Source: Ramlibacter tataouinensis
GTDB taxonomy: Bacteria; Pseudomonadota; Gammaproteobacteria; Burkholderiales; Burkholderiaceae_C
Length of the DNA: 64,000 nucleotides
Direction of reading: 5' to 3'
Assembly: GCF_001580455.1 (NCBI RefSeq)
Contig: NZ_CP010951.1
Location: 3,559,001-3,623,000 of the forward strand
This document shows positions 8,569 through 17,585 of this stretch, piece after piece. Position 1 is the stretch's first letter. The number at the start of each line of letters is the position of its first letter. The notes beneath the pieces were generated by a model. That model searched no databases. It was not told the DNA's origin and saw nothing but the letters and a program-made list of their open reading frames with translations. Both the position numbers and the translations under genes were made by a program.

Positions 8569-9744
8569 ATGGACTTTCGACCCGATCCCAGCCTGGATGC
8601 ATTCCGCCGCGAAGTGCGGGAGTTCCTCGAGGGACTGCCGGCCGAGCTGCGCAACCAGCCGCGCAGCACGCGCTCCAAACCGGCCGAGGTGAGGCTCTGG
8701 CAACAGACCCTGCACGCGCGCGGCTGGGGCGCGCCCTACTGGGCGAAGGAACACGGCGGCGCCGGCTGGTCGCTTTCGCAGATGCTGGTGTTCGACGAGG
8801 AATGCGCCGCGGCCGGCACGCCGACCGTGGACGGTTTCCTGCACAAGCTGCTCGGCCCGGTGCTCAACCAGTTCGGGACACCGGAGCAGCGCGCCGCACA
8901 CGTGCTGCCTTCGCTGCGTGGCGAGCGCCTGTGGTGTCAGGGCTTCTCGGAGCCGGGCTCGGGATCCGACCTGGCCTCGCTGCGCACGCGCGCGGAGATC
9001 GGTGGCGACCACTATGTGGTCAACGGCCAGAAGATCTGGACCAGCTACGCGCACGAGTCCGACTGGATCTTCTTGCTGGTGCGCACCGACGCGAACGTCA
9101 AGAAGCAGTCCGGCATCAGCTTCCTGCTGGTGGACATGAAGACGCCCGGCATCACGGTGCGTCCGATCCGCAGCATCGACGACTTCCATCACCTGAACGA
9201 GACCTTCTTCGACAGCGTGCGCGTCCCTGTGGCCCAGCGCGTCGGCGAGGAAGGCGGCGGCTGGAGCATCACCAAATTCCTGCTGAACAACGAGCACGCC
9301 AGCGCCGCCGAGCTGCCTTCGCTCAAGCGCTACATGTCCGAGTTGCACCGGCTGGCCGATGCCCAGCACTTGCGCGAGCGGCCCGAGTTTGCGCTGAAGC
9401 TGGCGCGCCTGGAAGCTGAATTGCAGGCGATAGCGATGATGGTGCAACGTGTGACGGCGCTGGAACAGGCGCACGACCCGGCGGCCCTCACGCTGGGTTC
9501 CATGCTGAAGATCCGCGGCACCGAACTGCAGCAACGGCTGACCGAGGCGCATGTGGAAGCGCTGGGCGACTACGGCGCGGTGGCTTACCCGCACCCCGAA
9601 CTGGAGTCCAACGCCCGCTTCCCGGGCCAGGATGCCGCCCGGGGTTTGGCCAACGACATGTTCTTCCGTCGCGCTTCGACCATCTACGGCGGCACCAGCG
9701 AAGTGCAGCGCGGCATCATCGCCAAGCTGCTGTTCCAGCTTTGA
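8569..9744 (+). CDS. Acyl-CoA dehydrogenase, first subunit of a probable pair
   Basis: A 391-residue protein of the FadE-like acyl-CoA dehydrogenase group. It has the flavin-site motif GFSEPGSGSDLASL near residue 125, KIWTSYAHESDW, and ends with IYGGTSEVQRGIIAKL, the YGGTSE form common in one subunit of heteromeric enzymes. The next gene, 16 bp downstream, encodes a second dehydrogenase with a different C-terminal motif. Adjacent dehydrogenase genes of these two types make alpha2-beta2 enzymes in actinobacterial and proteobacterial steroid side-chain degradation; by analogy these two may form one enzyme acting on a bulky acyl-CoA. Pairing is inferred from adjacency and motif differences. Confidence 0.87.
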   Translation: MDFRPDPSLDAFRREVREFLEGLPAELRNQPRSTRSKPAEVRLWQQTLHARGWGAPYWAKEHGGAGWSLSQMLVFDEECAAAGTPTVDGFLHKLLGPVLNQFGTPEQRAAHVLPSLRGERLWCQGFSEPGSGSDLASLRTRAEIGGDHYVVNGQKIWTSYAHESDWIFLLVRTDANVKKQSGISFLLVDMKTPGITVRPIRSIDDFHHLNETFFDSVRVPVAQRVGEEGGGWSITKFLLNNEHASAAELPSLKRYMSELHRLADAQHLRERPEFALKLARLEAELQAIAMMVQRVTALEQAHDPAALTLGSMLKIRGTELQQRLTEAHVEALGDYGAVAYPHPELESNARFPGQDAARGLANDMFFRRASTIYGGTSEVQRGIIAKLLFQL

Positions 9745-9760
9745 CCCACGCAATTTAGGT

Positions 9761-10900
9761 ATGGACTTCTTTCTGAGTTCGGAACAGCAGCTGCTCCAGG
9801 ACAGCGTGCGCCGCTTCATCGACAAGGCATTTGGCTTCGAGGCACGCGCCGCGCTGGTCAAGCAAGGGCAGGGCGGCAGTGCCGGGCACTGGCGCACCTT
9901 CGCCGACAACGGCTGGCTGGCTGCCGCGCTGCCCGAAGAGTTCGGCGGCCTGGGCGGCTCGCTGGTCGACACTGCCCTCATTGCCCACGAGTTCGGACGC
10001 GGCCTGGTGATCGAGCCGTTCATCGGCTGCGCGGTGCTCGCCGCGCAGGTCCTGGTGGCCGGCGGCACGGCGGCGCAGAAGGACCGTTGGTTGGCGTCGC
10101 TGGCCGACGGCTCGCGCCGCATCGCGCTGGCCTACAGCGAACCCGCCTCGCGGGGCATGGCCCTGCCGGTCATGCTGCGGGCTGAGCGCCGGGAGGGCGG
10201 CTACGCGCTTCACGGCGTCAAGTCGCTGGTGCTCGGGGCGAGTGGCGCCGATGCTTTCATCGTGTCGGCGCAGGTGCCGGGGACCGAGGGCATCACGCTG
10301 TTCCTGGTCGAGGGGAAGGCGCCCGGCCTGGACCGCCAGGAACTGCCGCTGCATGACGGCAGCCAGGCTCAGGAGCTGGTGTTTGACGGCGTTCACGTCG
10401 GCGCCGATGCACTGCTGGGCGAGCCGGGCGCGGGGCTGCCGGCGCTGCAGGCCGGCCTGGCCCACGGCACCGTGGCGCTGTGCGCAGAGCTGGTTGGCGC
10501 GATGGAGAAGGCGATCGAAGTGACGGCTGACTACCTCAAGACCCGCAAGCAGTTCGGCGTGCCCATCGGCACCTTCCAGGCGCTCCAGCATCGGCTGGCC
10601 GACATGGCCGCCGAGATGGAAGTGGCGCGCTCGATGCTGCATGCGGCACTGGCATCGGTGGTGAACGACGAAGCGCCCACACGGCAGAAGACGCTGTCGG
10701 CCGCCAAGGCGTTGATCGGCCGCGCCGCGAAGATCGTTTGCGGCCAGGCGATCCAGCTGCACGGCGGCATCGGCATGACCGAGGAATACCTGGTGGGGCA
10801 CTACTTCAAGCATGCGGTGGTGGCGGACCTTTTGCTGGGTTCCAGCGAGCGCCATGAAGCGGCGAATGCGGCTGCCCTGGCTGCCACCGTGCGGAAGTGA
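9761..10900 (+). CDS. Acyl-CoA dehydrogenase, second subunit of a probable pair
   Basis: A 379-residue acyl-CoA dehydrogenase-fold protein starting at ATG 9761. The N-terminal FFLSSEQQLLQDSVRRF helix, the RKQFGVPIGTFQALQHRLAD segment near residue 265 and QLHGGIGMTEEY near 335 are present. The FAD-site motif is degenerate (YSEPASRGMAL instead of TEPxAGSD), and the C-terminal loop reads LLLGSSERH rather than YEGT. These departures are typical of the partner subunit in heteromeric dehydrogenases, where one complete FAD site is shared. It lies directly after the other subunit and 7 bp before the CoA-transferase-family gene. Its own catalytic capacity without the partner is doubtful. Confidence 0.86.
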   Translation: MDFFLSSEQQLLQDSVRRFIDKAFGFEARAALVKQGQGGSAGHWRTFADNGWLAAALPEEFGGLGGSLVDTALIAHEFGRGLVIEPFIGCAVLAAQVLVAGGTAAQKDRWLASLADGSRRIALAYSEPASRGMALPVMLRAERREGGYALHGVKSLVLGASGADAFIVSAQVPGTEGITLFLVEGKAPGLDRQELPLHDGSQAQELVFDGVHVGADALLGEPGAGLPALQAGLAHGTVALCAELVGAMEKAIEVTADYLKTRKQFGVPIGTFQALQHRLADMAAEMEVARSMLHAALASVVNDEAPTRQKTLSAAKALIGRAAKIVCGQAIQLHGGIGMTEEYLVGHYFKHAVVADLLLGSSERHEAANAAALAATVRK

Positions 10901-10907
10901 AGAAGGA

Positions 10908-12020
10908 ATGACAAAACCTGCAACCGGCCCGCTCGCGGGACTGCGCATCCTGGAGATCTACGGCATCGGTCCGGGGCCCTTCTGCGGCATGCTGCTCGCA
11001 GACATGGGCGCCGACGTGGTCGTGGTCGACCGAATGCAGCTGGGCCCGGAAGACATCGACGTGGGCAAGTTCGCGGTCACGAACCGCGGCAAGCGCTCCA
11101 TCATGCTGGACCTCAAGACGGCGGAGGGCGTGGAGACGCTGCTGAAGCTGGTTGAGAACTGCGACGCCATGATCGAGGGCATGCGTCCGGGGGTCATGGA
11201 GCGACTGGGAATCGGGCCCGAGGTATGCCTGGCGCGCAATCCGCGCCTGGTGTATGGCCGCATGACGGGCTGGGGGCAGACCGGCCCCCTCGCTCCGGCG
11301 GCCGGCCACGACCTCAACTACATCGCCTTGTCGGGCGCGCTGTGGTACGCGAGCGAGCCGGGGCAGCCGCCGATCACCCCGCCCAGCCTGCTGGGCGACG
11401 TCGGCGGCGGGGCGCTGTACCTGGCGCTGGGCCTGCTCGCGGCGATCATGAGCGCGCGCGCCACCGGCGAAGGCCAGGTGATCGACGCGGCCATCGTGGA
11501 CGGCAGCGCCAACATGATGAACCTGGTGCTGGGCCTGAAAGCGGCGGGCGCGTTCGCCAACGAACGCGGCCGCAGCCTGCTCGATGGCCCGCACTGGTAC
11601 CGCACCTACCGCTGCGCGGACGGCAAGTTCGTGAGCGTGGGCGCGCTCGAGCCGCGGTTCTACCGCCTGCTGATCGAAAAGATGGGGCTGGCAGGCGACC
11701 CCCTGTTCGCGAACCCGCGTGATGCCCAGGCCTGGCCGCTACTGCACAAGCAGTTCACCGAGATCTTCGCGACGCGCACGCGCGACGAGTGGTGCGCGCT
11801 GCTGGAAGGCTCGGATGCCTGCTTCGCGCCGGTGCTCGACCCGGACGAGGCGGCCGATCATCCGCACATGGCCGCGCGCGGCGTGTACAGCCGCATCGAC
11901 GGCGTGCTGCAGGCCAATCCGGCACCGCGCTTTTCCCGCACGCCGGCGCAGGCCGGCAGCGTGCCGGGCCGGGGCCAGCACCAGCAGGCGGTGCTGGACG
12001 AATGGTTGCAAGGGCGCTGA
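10908..12020 (+). CDS. CaiB/BaiF CoA-transferase family, alpha-methylacyl-CoA racemase-like
   Basis: A 370-residue family III CoA-transferase fold protein. The GHDLNYIALSGAL segment holds the histidine, and GDVGGGALYLALG the aspartate, that act as the acid/base pair of alpha-methylacyl-CoA racemases; RPGVMERLGIGPE and GRMTGWGQTGP are further signatures. The racemase inverts the 2-methyl stereocentre of branched acyl-CoAs so that stereospecific dehydrogenases can use them, which fits a sterol, bile-acid or isoprenoid side chain. The start ATG follows AGAAGGA and lies 7 bp after the dehydrogenase stop. A CoA transfer role remains possible, because the family is hard to split by eye. Confidence 0.84.
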   Translation: MTKPATGPLAGLRILEIYGIGPGPFCGMLLADMGADVVVVDRMQLGPEDIDVGKFAVTNRGKRSIMLDLKTAEGVETLLKLVENCDAMIEGMRPGVMERLGIGPEVCLARNPRLVYGRMTGWGQTGPLAPAAGHDLNYIALSGALWYASEPGQPPITPPSLLGDVGGGALYLALGLLAAIMSARATGEGQVIDAAIVDGSANMMNLVLGLKAAGAFANERGRSLLDGPHWYRTYRCADGKFVSVGALEPRFYRLLIEKMGLAGDPLFANPRDAQAWPLLHKQFTEIFATRTRDEWCALLEGSDACFAPVLDPDEAADHPHMAARGVYSRIDGVLQANPAPRFSRTPAQAGSVPGRGQHQQAVLDEWLQGR

Positions 12021-12120
12021 CTGTCCCGCATCGCATTCAACCCGGCGCGCTGCCGGGACTGCTGATTCGGCGCGAGCAGGCCGCCGGCCGCCGGTTCGAA
12101 ACCAAGACAAGGAGACATAC

Positions 12121-13812
12121 ATGCAAGACGGCGACAAGCCGACCCTGCTGCACCGCTTCGTGCACCTGGAGGGTACCCAGCCCGAAGCCATCTACTTCAC
12201 GCAGCCGTATCCCGATGGATCGGTCGTCGACTACAGCTGGCGGGAGGTCGGAAACCAGGCCCGGCGCATGGCCGCCTACCTGCGATCCCTCCAACTGCCG
12301 CCCGCAAGCGCCATCGCTATCGTGGGCAAGAACAGCGCCCACTGGATCATGGCCGACCTGGCGATCTGGATGGCCGGGCACGTGTCCGTGCCGCTGTATT
12401 CCACCATGGGCACGCAGATGGCCCGATACATCTTCGAGCACTGCGAACCCAGGCTGCTGTTCGTGGGCAAGCTCGACGGCAAGACCGACGGCTGGAACGA
12501 GATCCGCATGGCGATCCCGGAAGGCATGCCGCTGGTCGGTCTGCCGATGTCGCCAGTTTCTGGTGCGCGCGATGTGCCGCAGTGGGACGAGATCACCGCG
12601 CGCTCCGAGCCGATCCAGGACATTCACCAGCCCGAACCGGGCGACCTGGCGACCATCATCTACACGTCCGGGACCACGGGCGCGCCCAAGGGCGTCATGC
12701 ACAGCTTCGGCGGGATGATGGCCTATGCGCTGGGCGCGGGCGAATTCTGCCGCATGACCCCCCGGGACCGCATGCTGTCCTACCTGCCGCTCGCCCACGC
12801 GGCTGAGCGCGCCTTCGTTGAAGCGAATTCGCTGTGCCACGGCGTGCACGTGTACTTCTCGGACAGCCTGGAGACCTTCGCGCAGGACCTGCAGCGGGCC
12901 CGGCCGACGCTGTTCATTTCCATGCCGCGGCTGTGGACCAAGTTCTACGGCGCGGTGTGCGCGAGGCTGCCGCTGCGCAAGCAGAAGCTGCTGTTCGCGC
13001 TGCCGATCGTGTCAGGGCTGTTCAGGAAGAAGATCCTCAGGCTGCTCGGGCTCGATGCCGTCAGGATTGCCTTCACGGGCTCGGCCCCGCTGGCGCCCGA
13101 GATCACCGGGTGGTACCGATCGCTGGGACTGGAATTGCTGGACGTCTACGGCATGAGCGAAGACTTCTGCTGGTCGCACTACAGCCGGCCGGGCCTGGTG
13201 CGCATGGGCTATTCCGGTCAGACCCTGCCCGGCGTGGAGCGGCGCATCGACGACAACGGCGAGATCCTGATCAAGTCGATCACGGGCATGATGGGCTACT
13301 ACAAGCAGCCCGAGCTCACCGCGCAATGCATGACGGCGGACGGCTTCTTTCGCACCGGCGACCGCGGCGAGGTGGACGAGATCGGCCGCCTGAAGATCAC
13401 CGGGCGCGTGAAGGACATCTTCAAGACCAGCAAGGGCAAGTACATCGCGCCGGCGCCGATCGAAAACCAGCTCACGCACCCCATGGTCGAAGCAGTGTGC
13501 GTCGCTGGCGCGGCGCAGGACCAGCCCTTCGCGCTGGCGATGCTGTCGGTCGACGGCAGAAAGCAGCTGCTGGACCTGCAAGGCAAGCTGACGCTGACTG
13601 CCGAGCTCGAGACCATGCTGGAGCACGTGAATGCCGCGCTGGAGAAGCATGAAAAGCTCGACTACCTGGTGGTCGTGAACGAGCTCTGGTCCGCCGACAA
13701 CGGTTTCCTGACGCCGACCATGAAGATCAGGCGCAACGCCATCGAGGAGCGGTACGTGAGCAAGGTAGCGCAGTGGGCCGCGGCCGGCGCGAAAGTCGTC
13801 TTCGATCGCTGA
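12121..13812 (+). CDS. AMP-forming acyl-CoA synthetase
   Basis: A 563-residue adenylate-forming ligase of the long-chain acyl-CoA synthetase type, which activates a carboxylic acid with ATP and CoA. The P-loop-like motif is IIYTSGTTGAPKGVMHS near residue 180; later come DVYGMSEDFCWSHY, the GDRGEVDEIGRLKITGR hinge and FKTSKGKYIAPAP. The ATG at 12121 follows an AAGGAGA ribosome binding site; an open frame continues upstream but overlaps the preceding gene. It would load the substrate for the surrounding enzymes. The 100-base gap before it suggests a possible internal promoter, though none is clear. Confidence 0.9.
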   Translation: MQDGDKPTLLHRFVHLEGTQPEAIYFTQPYPDGSVVDYSWREVGNQARRMAAYLRSLQLPPASAIAIVGKNSAHWIMADLAIWMAGHVSVPLYSTMGTQMARYIFEHCEPRLLFVGKLDGKTDGWNEIRMAIPEGMPLVGLPMSPVSGARDVPQWDEITARSEPIQDIHQPEPGDLATIIYTSGTTGAPKGVMHSFGGMMAYALGAGEFCRMTPRDRMLSYLPLAHAAERAFVEANSLCHGVHVYFSDSLETFAQDLQRARPTLFISMPRLWTKFYGAVCARLPLRKQKLLFALPIVSGLFRKKILRLLGLDAVRIAFTGSAPLAPEITGWYRSLGLELLDVYGMSEDFCWSHYSRPGLVRMGYSGQTLPGVERRIDDNGEILIKSITGMMGYYKQPELTAQCMTADGFFRTGDRGEVDEIGRLKITGRVKDIFKTSKGKYIAPAPIENQLTHPMVEAVCVAGAAQDQPFALAMLSVDGRKQLLDLQGKLTLTAELETMLEHVNAALEKHEKLDYLVVVNELWSADNGFLTPTMKIRRNAIEERYVSKVAQWAAAGAKVVFDR

Positions 13813-13856
13813 TCGAGCTTATGAAGGAACGGACGCGTCGCGAAGGACCGGGTGAA

Positions 13857-14957
13857 ATGATGAACAACAGGATGAACCTGCGGGCGAATCGGGTGCTGGC
13901 GGCTTGCGCCCAGGCCTTCGTGCTGGCCTCGACCTGCGCCGCCGCCGCTTTTCTGCCGGCCGGGGCCCAGGCACAGGACTCGGCGCAGAGGCCGGGTGAG
14001 GGCGTGCCGGACGCCGTCCCGGTCACGGCCGACAACTTCAGTCGCGCCGAAACCGACCGCTACATGGCACTGGTCGCCAAAGGCGGTGCCCTGGGCAAGT
14101 TCGGTCACGACCGGCTGCTGCGCGGCCTTGAGAGGCGCGTGATCCGGCCCAACCGCGACACCTTGTACTCGAGCGCCGTCTTCGACCTCGACGCCGGGCC
14201 GGTGACGATCACGCTGCCCGACGCCGGTCCGCGCTTCCGGTCGCTGCAGGCGATCGACCAGGACCACTATGTGCACGCGGTGGTCTACGACGCCGGCCGC
14301 TACGTCTTCACGCGCGACAAGGTCGGCACCCGCTATCTGCTGGTCGGGGTGCGCACGCTGGTCGATCCGAACGACGCCAAGGATCTGGAACAGGCTCACA
14401 GGCTGCAGGACGCAATCCAGGTCGAGCAGGCCAACCCCGGGCGTCTCGAGTTGCCGCGTTGGGACACAGCGGGTCTGAACAAGGTGCGCGACGCGCTCAA
14501 GGTGCTGGGCGCCACCGTGCCGGACGCCAAGGGCATGTTCGGCGCCAAGGGCCAGGTCGATCCGATCCATCACCTGATCGGAACGGCGATCGCCTGGGGC
14601 GGCAATCCCGAGAAGGACGCCAGCTATCTCAACGTCACGCCGCGCCGGAACGACGGCAGTACCGTGCACCGGCTGGTGGTCAAGGATGTTCCGGTCGATG
14701 CCTTCTGGTCGATCACCGTCTACAACGCCGAGGGCTATTTCGACCCCAATCCGCAGGGCAGCTACTCGCTCAACAATTTCACGGCGAAACGCGAGAAGGA
14801 TGGTGCCATCGTCGCGCAGTTCGGCGGCTGCGAGGGTCAGGTGGCCAACTGCCTGCCGATCGCTGCCGGCTGGAACTACCTGGTGCGGTTCTATCGTCCG
14901 CGCCCCGAGGTCCTGAACGGTTCCTGGAAGTTTCCGGAAGCCCAGCCCGTGCGCTGA
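13857..14957 (+). CDS. DUF1254-like exported protein
   Basis: A 366-residue exported protein related to the DUF1254/DUF1214 family. It has an N-terminal signal peptide (hydrophobic stretch VLAACAQAFVLASTCAAAAF, then AQAQ). The C-terminal part carries VPVDAFWSITVYNAEGYF and GCEGQVANCLPIAAGWNYLV, which match DUF1214. It is shorter than the protein at 3933. I chose ATG 13857 because it gives a normal signal peptide; an ATG at 13821 is in frame. It sits between the ligase and the second crotonase. The repeated link to acyl-CoA genes suggests a periplasmic role in handling the same hydrophobic compound, but no reaction is known. Confidence 0.8.
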   Translation: MMNNRMNLRANRVLAACAQAFVLASTCAAAAFLPAGAQAQDSAQRPGEGVPDAVPVTADNFSRAETDRYMALVAKGGALGKFGHDRLLRGLERRVIRPNRDTLYSSAVFDLDAGPVTITLPDAGPRFRSLQAIDQDHYVHAVVYDAGRYVFTRDKVGTRYLLVGVRTLVDPNDAKDLEQAHRLQDAIQVEQANPGRLELPRWDTAGLNKVRDALKVLGATVPDAKGMFGAKGQVDPIHHLIGTAIAWGGNPEKDASYLNVTPRRNDGSTVHRLVVKDVPVDAFWSITVYNAEGYFDPNPQGSYSLNNFTAKREKDGAIVAQFGGCEGQVANCLPIAAGWNYLVRFYRPRPEVLNGSWKFPEAQPVR

Positions 14958-14964
14958 GTCTCCT

Positions 14965-14991
14965 GCTCCTTCCCCCACCGGGGGAGGGAGC
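14965..14991. terminator. GC-rich hairpin after the DUF1254-like gene
   Basis: A 12-base-pair stem (one G-T pair) with the three-base loop ACC lies 8 bp after the stop. It lacks a clear T-run, so it may act as an mRNA stabiliser or REP-like element rather than an intrinsic terminator. The sequence resembles part of the element at 17586-17681. Confidence 0.45.
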
Positions 14992-14996
14992 AATCG

Positions 14997-15016
14997 CCCC
15001 CTCTAAAAACGGGGGG
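14997..15016. repeat. Short dispersed palindromic element, copy 2
   Basis: Nineteen of 20 bases match the element at 5281-5300 (C-run, AAAAA centre, G-run). It follows the hairpin at 14965 within the 130-base gap before the enoyl-CoA hydratase gene. Confidence 0.6.
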
Positions 15017-15087
15017 CAGGACGGGGGCCCATTTCCGCAAACTGACGTTCATTCAGGCCGCAATGTCAATCGGCCAAGGAGATATGG

Positions 15088-15858
15088 ATGAGCGTTGAGT
15101 TTGATGTGAAAAATTCGGTCGGCTGGGTCACGCTCGCCCGGCCGCAGGCGATGAACGCCTTGAGCCGCGAGATGGTCGATGCGATGACCGGCAAGCTGCA
15201 GGCCTGGCGCGATGATCCGGCCGTGCGCGTGGTGGTGGTCACCGGCACCGGCAAGGCTTTTTCCGCCGGCGCCGATCTCAAGCAGGCGGGCGCTCCCGCC
15301 GCCCCGGGCGAGCCGGACTTCCTCGATGCGATCGTGACGTTTTTCAACCTGCTGCGGGCCTATCCCAAGCCGGTGATCGCTGCGGTCAACGGCATGGCGC
15401 TGGCTGGTGGTCTCGAAACCGTGATGTGCTGCGACATCGTGCTGGCCGCGCAGAGCGCGCGCTTCGGCGATGCACACTCCAACTTCGGTGTGTTCCCGGG
15501 CGGCGGCGGTGCCGCGGTGCTGCCGCGCAAGGCGCCGGCCAACGTCGCGAAGTACCTGCTGTTCACCGGCGACGCGCTGCCGGCCGAGGACATGAAGACC
15601 TGGGGCCTGGTCAACGAAGTCGTTGCCGATGCGGAGCTGACGGCGCGCGCGCAGGCGCTCGCCGAGAAGCTCGCGAAGAAGAGCCCCGTCGTGTTGTCGC
15701 GCATGAAGCGGGTGGCCAATGAGGCGGCCGACAAGTCGCAGGCCGATGCGCTGCGCGACGAGGTACTGGAACTGCGCAACCACCAGCGTTCCTGGGACAT
15801 CCAGGAAGGCCTGCGCGCCTTTGCCGAGAAGCGCGAGCCCCAGTTCAGGGGCTATTGA
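15088..15858 (+). CDS. Enoyl-CoA hydratase-family protein lacking both classical glutamates
   Basis: A 256-residue crotonase-fold protein preceded by an AAGGAG site. The oxyanion-hole regions are conserved (AFSAGADLKQAG near residue 55 and NGMALAGGLETVMCCDIV near 100), so it should bind acyl-CoA. Aligned by eye with rat mitochondrial enoyl-CoA hydratase, the positions of Glu144 and Glu164 are histidine (in FGDAHSNFG) and tyrosine (in ANVAKYLLFTG). Water addition by the textbook mechanism is therefore unlikely; an isomerase, hydrolase or C-C bond reaction is more plausible. It stands 23 bp before the second thiolase gene and is likely co-transcribed with it. Confidence 0.86.
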   Translation: MSVEFDVKNSVGWVTLARPQAMNALSREMVDAMTGKLQAWRDDPAVRVVVVTGTGKAFSAGADLKQAGAPAAPGEPDFLDAIVTFFNLLRAYPKPVIAAVNGMALAGGLETVMCCDIVLAAQSARFGDAHSNFGVFPGGGGAAVLPRKAPANVAKYLLFTGDALPAEDMKTWGLVNEVVADAELTARAQALAEKLAKKSPVVLSRMKRVANEAADKSQADALRDEVLELRNHQRSWDIQEGLRAFAEKREPQFRGY

Positions 15859-15881
15859 TCCCCACGCAAGGAACAAGGAAC

Positions 15882-17123
15882 ATGGAAAACATCTACATCG
15901 TCGGCGCCGCCATGACGCCCTTTGGCCGCCACATGGACAAGAGCGTCAAGCAGCTCACCGCCTGGGCGGTGGAAGACGCGCTCAAGGACGCCAACTGCGA
16001 CCGCAAGGCCATCCGCGCTGCCTTCTTCGGCAACACCACCCAGGGCCACTTCGACGGCCAGCACATGATCCGCGGCCAGGTGGCGCTGCTGCCGCTGGGC
16101 ATCGAGGGCATTCCCATCTTCAACCTGGAGGGCGCCTGCGCCTCTTCCAGCCACGCCTTCAACCTGGCCGTCAACCAGCTGCGGGCGGGCGCTGCCGATG
16201 TGGCGCTGGCCGTCGGCGCCGAGAAGATGTACACGAGCGACAAGGCCAAGATGTTCTCGTGCTTCGAATCGGCCTGGGACCTTGAGACCTTCGAGGCCAA
16301 CAAGGGCTACCTGGCGGACATGGGCAAGGGCATAGCTCCTCCGCCCGGCTCGCAGTCCGACAAGCCCTACAGCCCCTTCATGGACGTCTACGCGGCGCTG
16401 GGCCGCGGCCTGATGGAGCGTTTCGGCATCACCCAGCGCCAGCTGGCGGTGGTGGCCTCCAAGAACCACGGCCATTCGGTGCACAACGAGCGTTCGCAGT
16501 ACCGCATGCCGATGACGGTGGAGTCCATCCTGTCGGCCCCGCCCATCACCTACCCGCTGACGCTGCCGATGTGCTCGCCGATCTCCGACGGCGCCGCCGC
16601 GGCGATCCTGTGCACCGAATCGGCGCTGAAGAAATACGGCTTCGACCGCAGCCGCGCGGTGCGCGTGCTGGCCTCCGTCGTTCGTTCCGCCTCGGCGCGC
16701 GCAGCCGACGACCACGACAATGGCTGCACCCACCAGGCGGCCAAGGCGGCGTTCGAGCAGGCCGGCGTCGCCCCGTCCGAGATCAACGTGGCTGAGGTGC
16801 ACGACGCCACCGCCATCGGCGAGCTGATCGCGTTCGAGGCCATCGGCCTGCGCGAGCCGGGCGCCAGCGGCGAGCTGGCTGAGCGCGGCGAAACCACCAT
16901 TGGCGGCTCCATCCCGGTGAACCCCTCGGGCGGCCTGGAGTCCAAGGGCCATCCCATCGGCGCCACCGGCCTGGGCCAGATCTTCGAACTGGTCGGGCAG
17001 TTGCGCGGCGAGTGCGGCGCGCGCCAGGTGCAGGGTGCGCGGCTGGCGCTGCAGGGCAACGGCGGCGGCCTCTGGCGCGTCGAAGAAGCCACCGAACACA
17101 TCGGCATCTTTGGCCGCGCCTGA
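15882..17123 (+). CDS. Thiolase family protein (SCP-x/acetyl-CoA acetyltransferase type)
   Basis: A 413-residue thiolase-fold enzyme. The nucleophile cysteine is in LEGACASSSHAFN near residue 90; VAEVHDATAIGE and GGLESKGHPIGATGLGQ supply the histidine motifs. The HDAT rather than HDCF motif and the extra insertion distinguish it from the thiolase at 7374, so the two probably act on different chain lengths or successive rounds. ATG 15882 follows AAGGAA. The MaoC hydratase gene begins 11 bp downstream, placing hydration, oxidation and thiolysis genes together. Confidence 0.88.
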   Translation: MENIYIVGAAMTPFGRHMDKSVKQLTAWAVEDALKDANCDRKAIRAAFFGNTTQGHFDGQHMIRGQVALLPLGIEGIPIFNLEGACASSSHAFNLAVNQLRAGAADVALAVGAEKMYTSDKAKMFSCFESAWDLETFEANKGYLADMGKGIAPPPGSQSDKPYSPFMDVYAALGRGLMERFGITQRQLAVVASKNHGHSVHNERSQYRMPMTVESILSAPPITYPLTLPMCSPISDGAAAAILCTESALKKYGFDRSRAVRVLASVVRSASARAADDHDNGCTHQAAKAAFEQAGVAPSEINVAEVHDATAIGELIAFEAIGLREPGASGELAERGETTIGGSIPVNPSGGLESKGHPIGATGLGQIFELVGQLRGECGARQVQGARLALQGNGGGLWRVEEATEHIGIFGRA

Positions 17124-17134
17124 AGGAATCCTGG

Positions 17135-17584
17135 ATGAAAAGCTACGAGACCCTCGCCGACCTCCAGCCGCTGGTTGGTGAAAACATCGGCACCAGCGAC
17201 TGGATCCAGATCGACCAGGACCGCATCAACAAGTTCGCCGACGCCACCGGCGACCACCAGTGGATCCACGTCGACGTGGATCGTGCCAAGACGGGTCCGT
17301 TCGGCGCGCCGATCGCGCACGGCTTCCTCACGCTGAGCCTGATGTCGGCCTTCTTCGGCACCGGCTTCGAGATACGCAAGAGCACCATGGGCGTCAACTA
17401 CGGGCTGAACAAGGTGCGCTTCATCCAGCCGGTGCCGGTGGGCAGCCGCGTGCGCGGCCAGTTCAAGCTGCTGGCATGGGACGCCATCGAGGGCGGCGCG
17501 CAACTGACGATCGAAGTGGCCATGGAAATGGAGGGTTCCTCCAAGCCCGTGTGCGTCGCCGAATCGATCACGCGCCGCTTCTAG
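17135..17584 (+). CDS. MaoC-like (R)-specific enoyl-CoA hydratase
   Basis: A 149-residue hot-dog fold protein with the hydratase-2 signature around residues 37-60: ATGDHQWIHVD, with the Asp and His catalytic pair, followed by PFGAPIAHGFLTLSL. Such single-domain MaoC proteins hydrate trans-2-enoyl-CoA to the (R)-3-hydroxy product. The following SDR gene resembles the dehydrogenase domain of peroxisomal multifunctional enzyme type 2, which uses the same (R) stereochemistry, so the pair probably performs successive steps. Start ATG 17135 follows TGAAGGAATC. Confidence 0.88.
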   Translation: MKSYETLADLQPLVGENIGTSDWIQIDQDRINKFADATGDHQWIHVDVDRAKTGPFGAPIAHGFLTLSLMSAFFGTGFEIRKSTMGVNYGLNKVRFIQPVPVGSRVRGQFKLLAWDAIEGGAQLTIEVAMEMEGSSKPVCVAESITRRF

Positions 17585-17585
17585 G

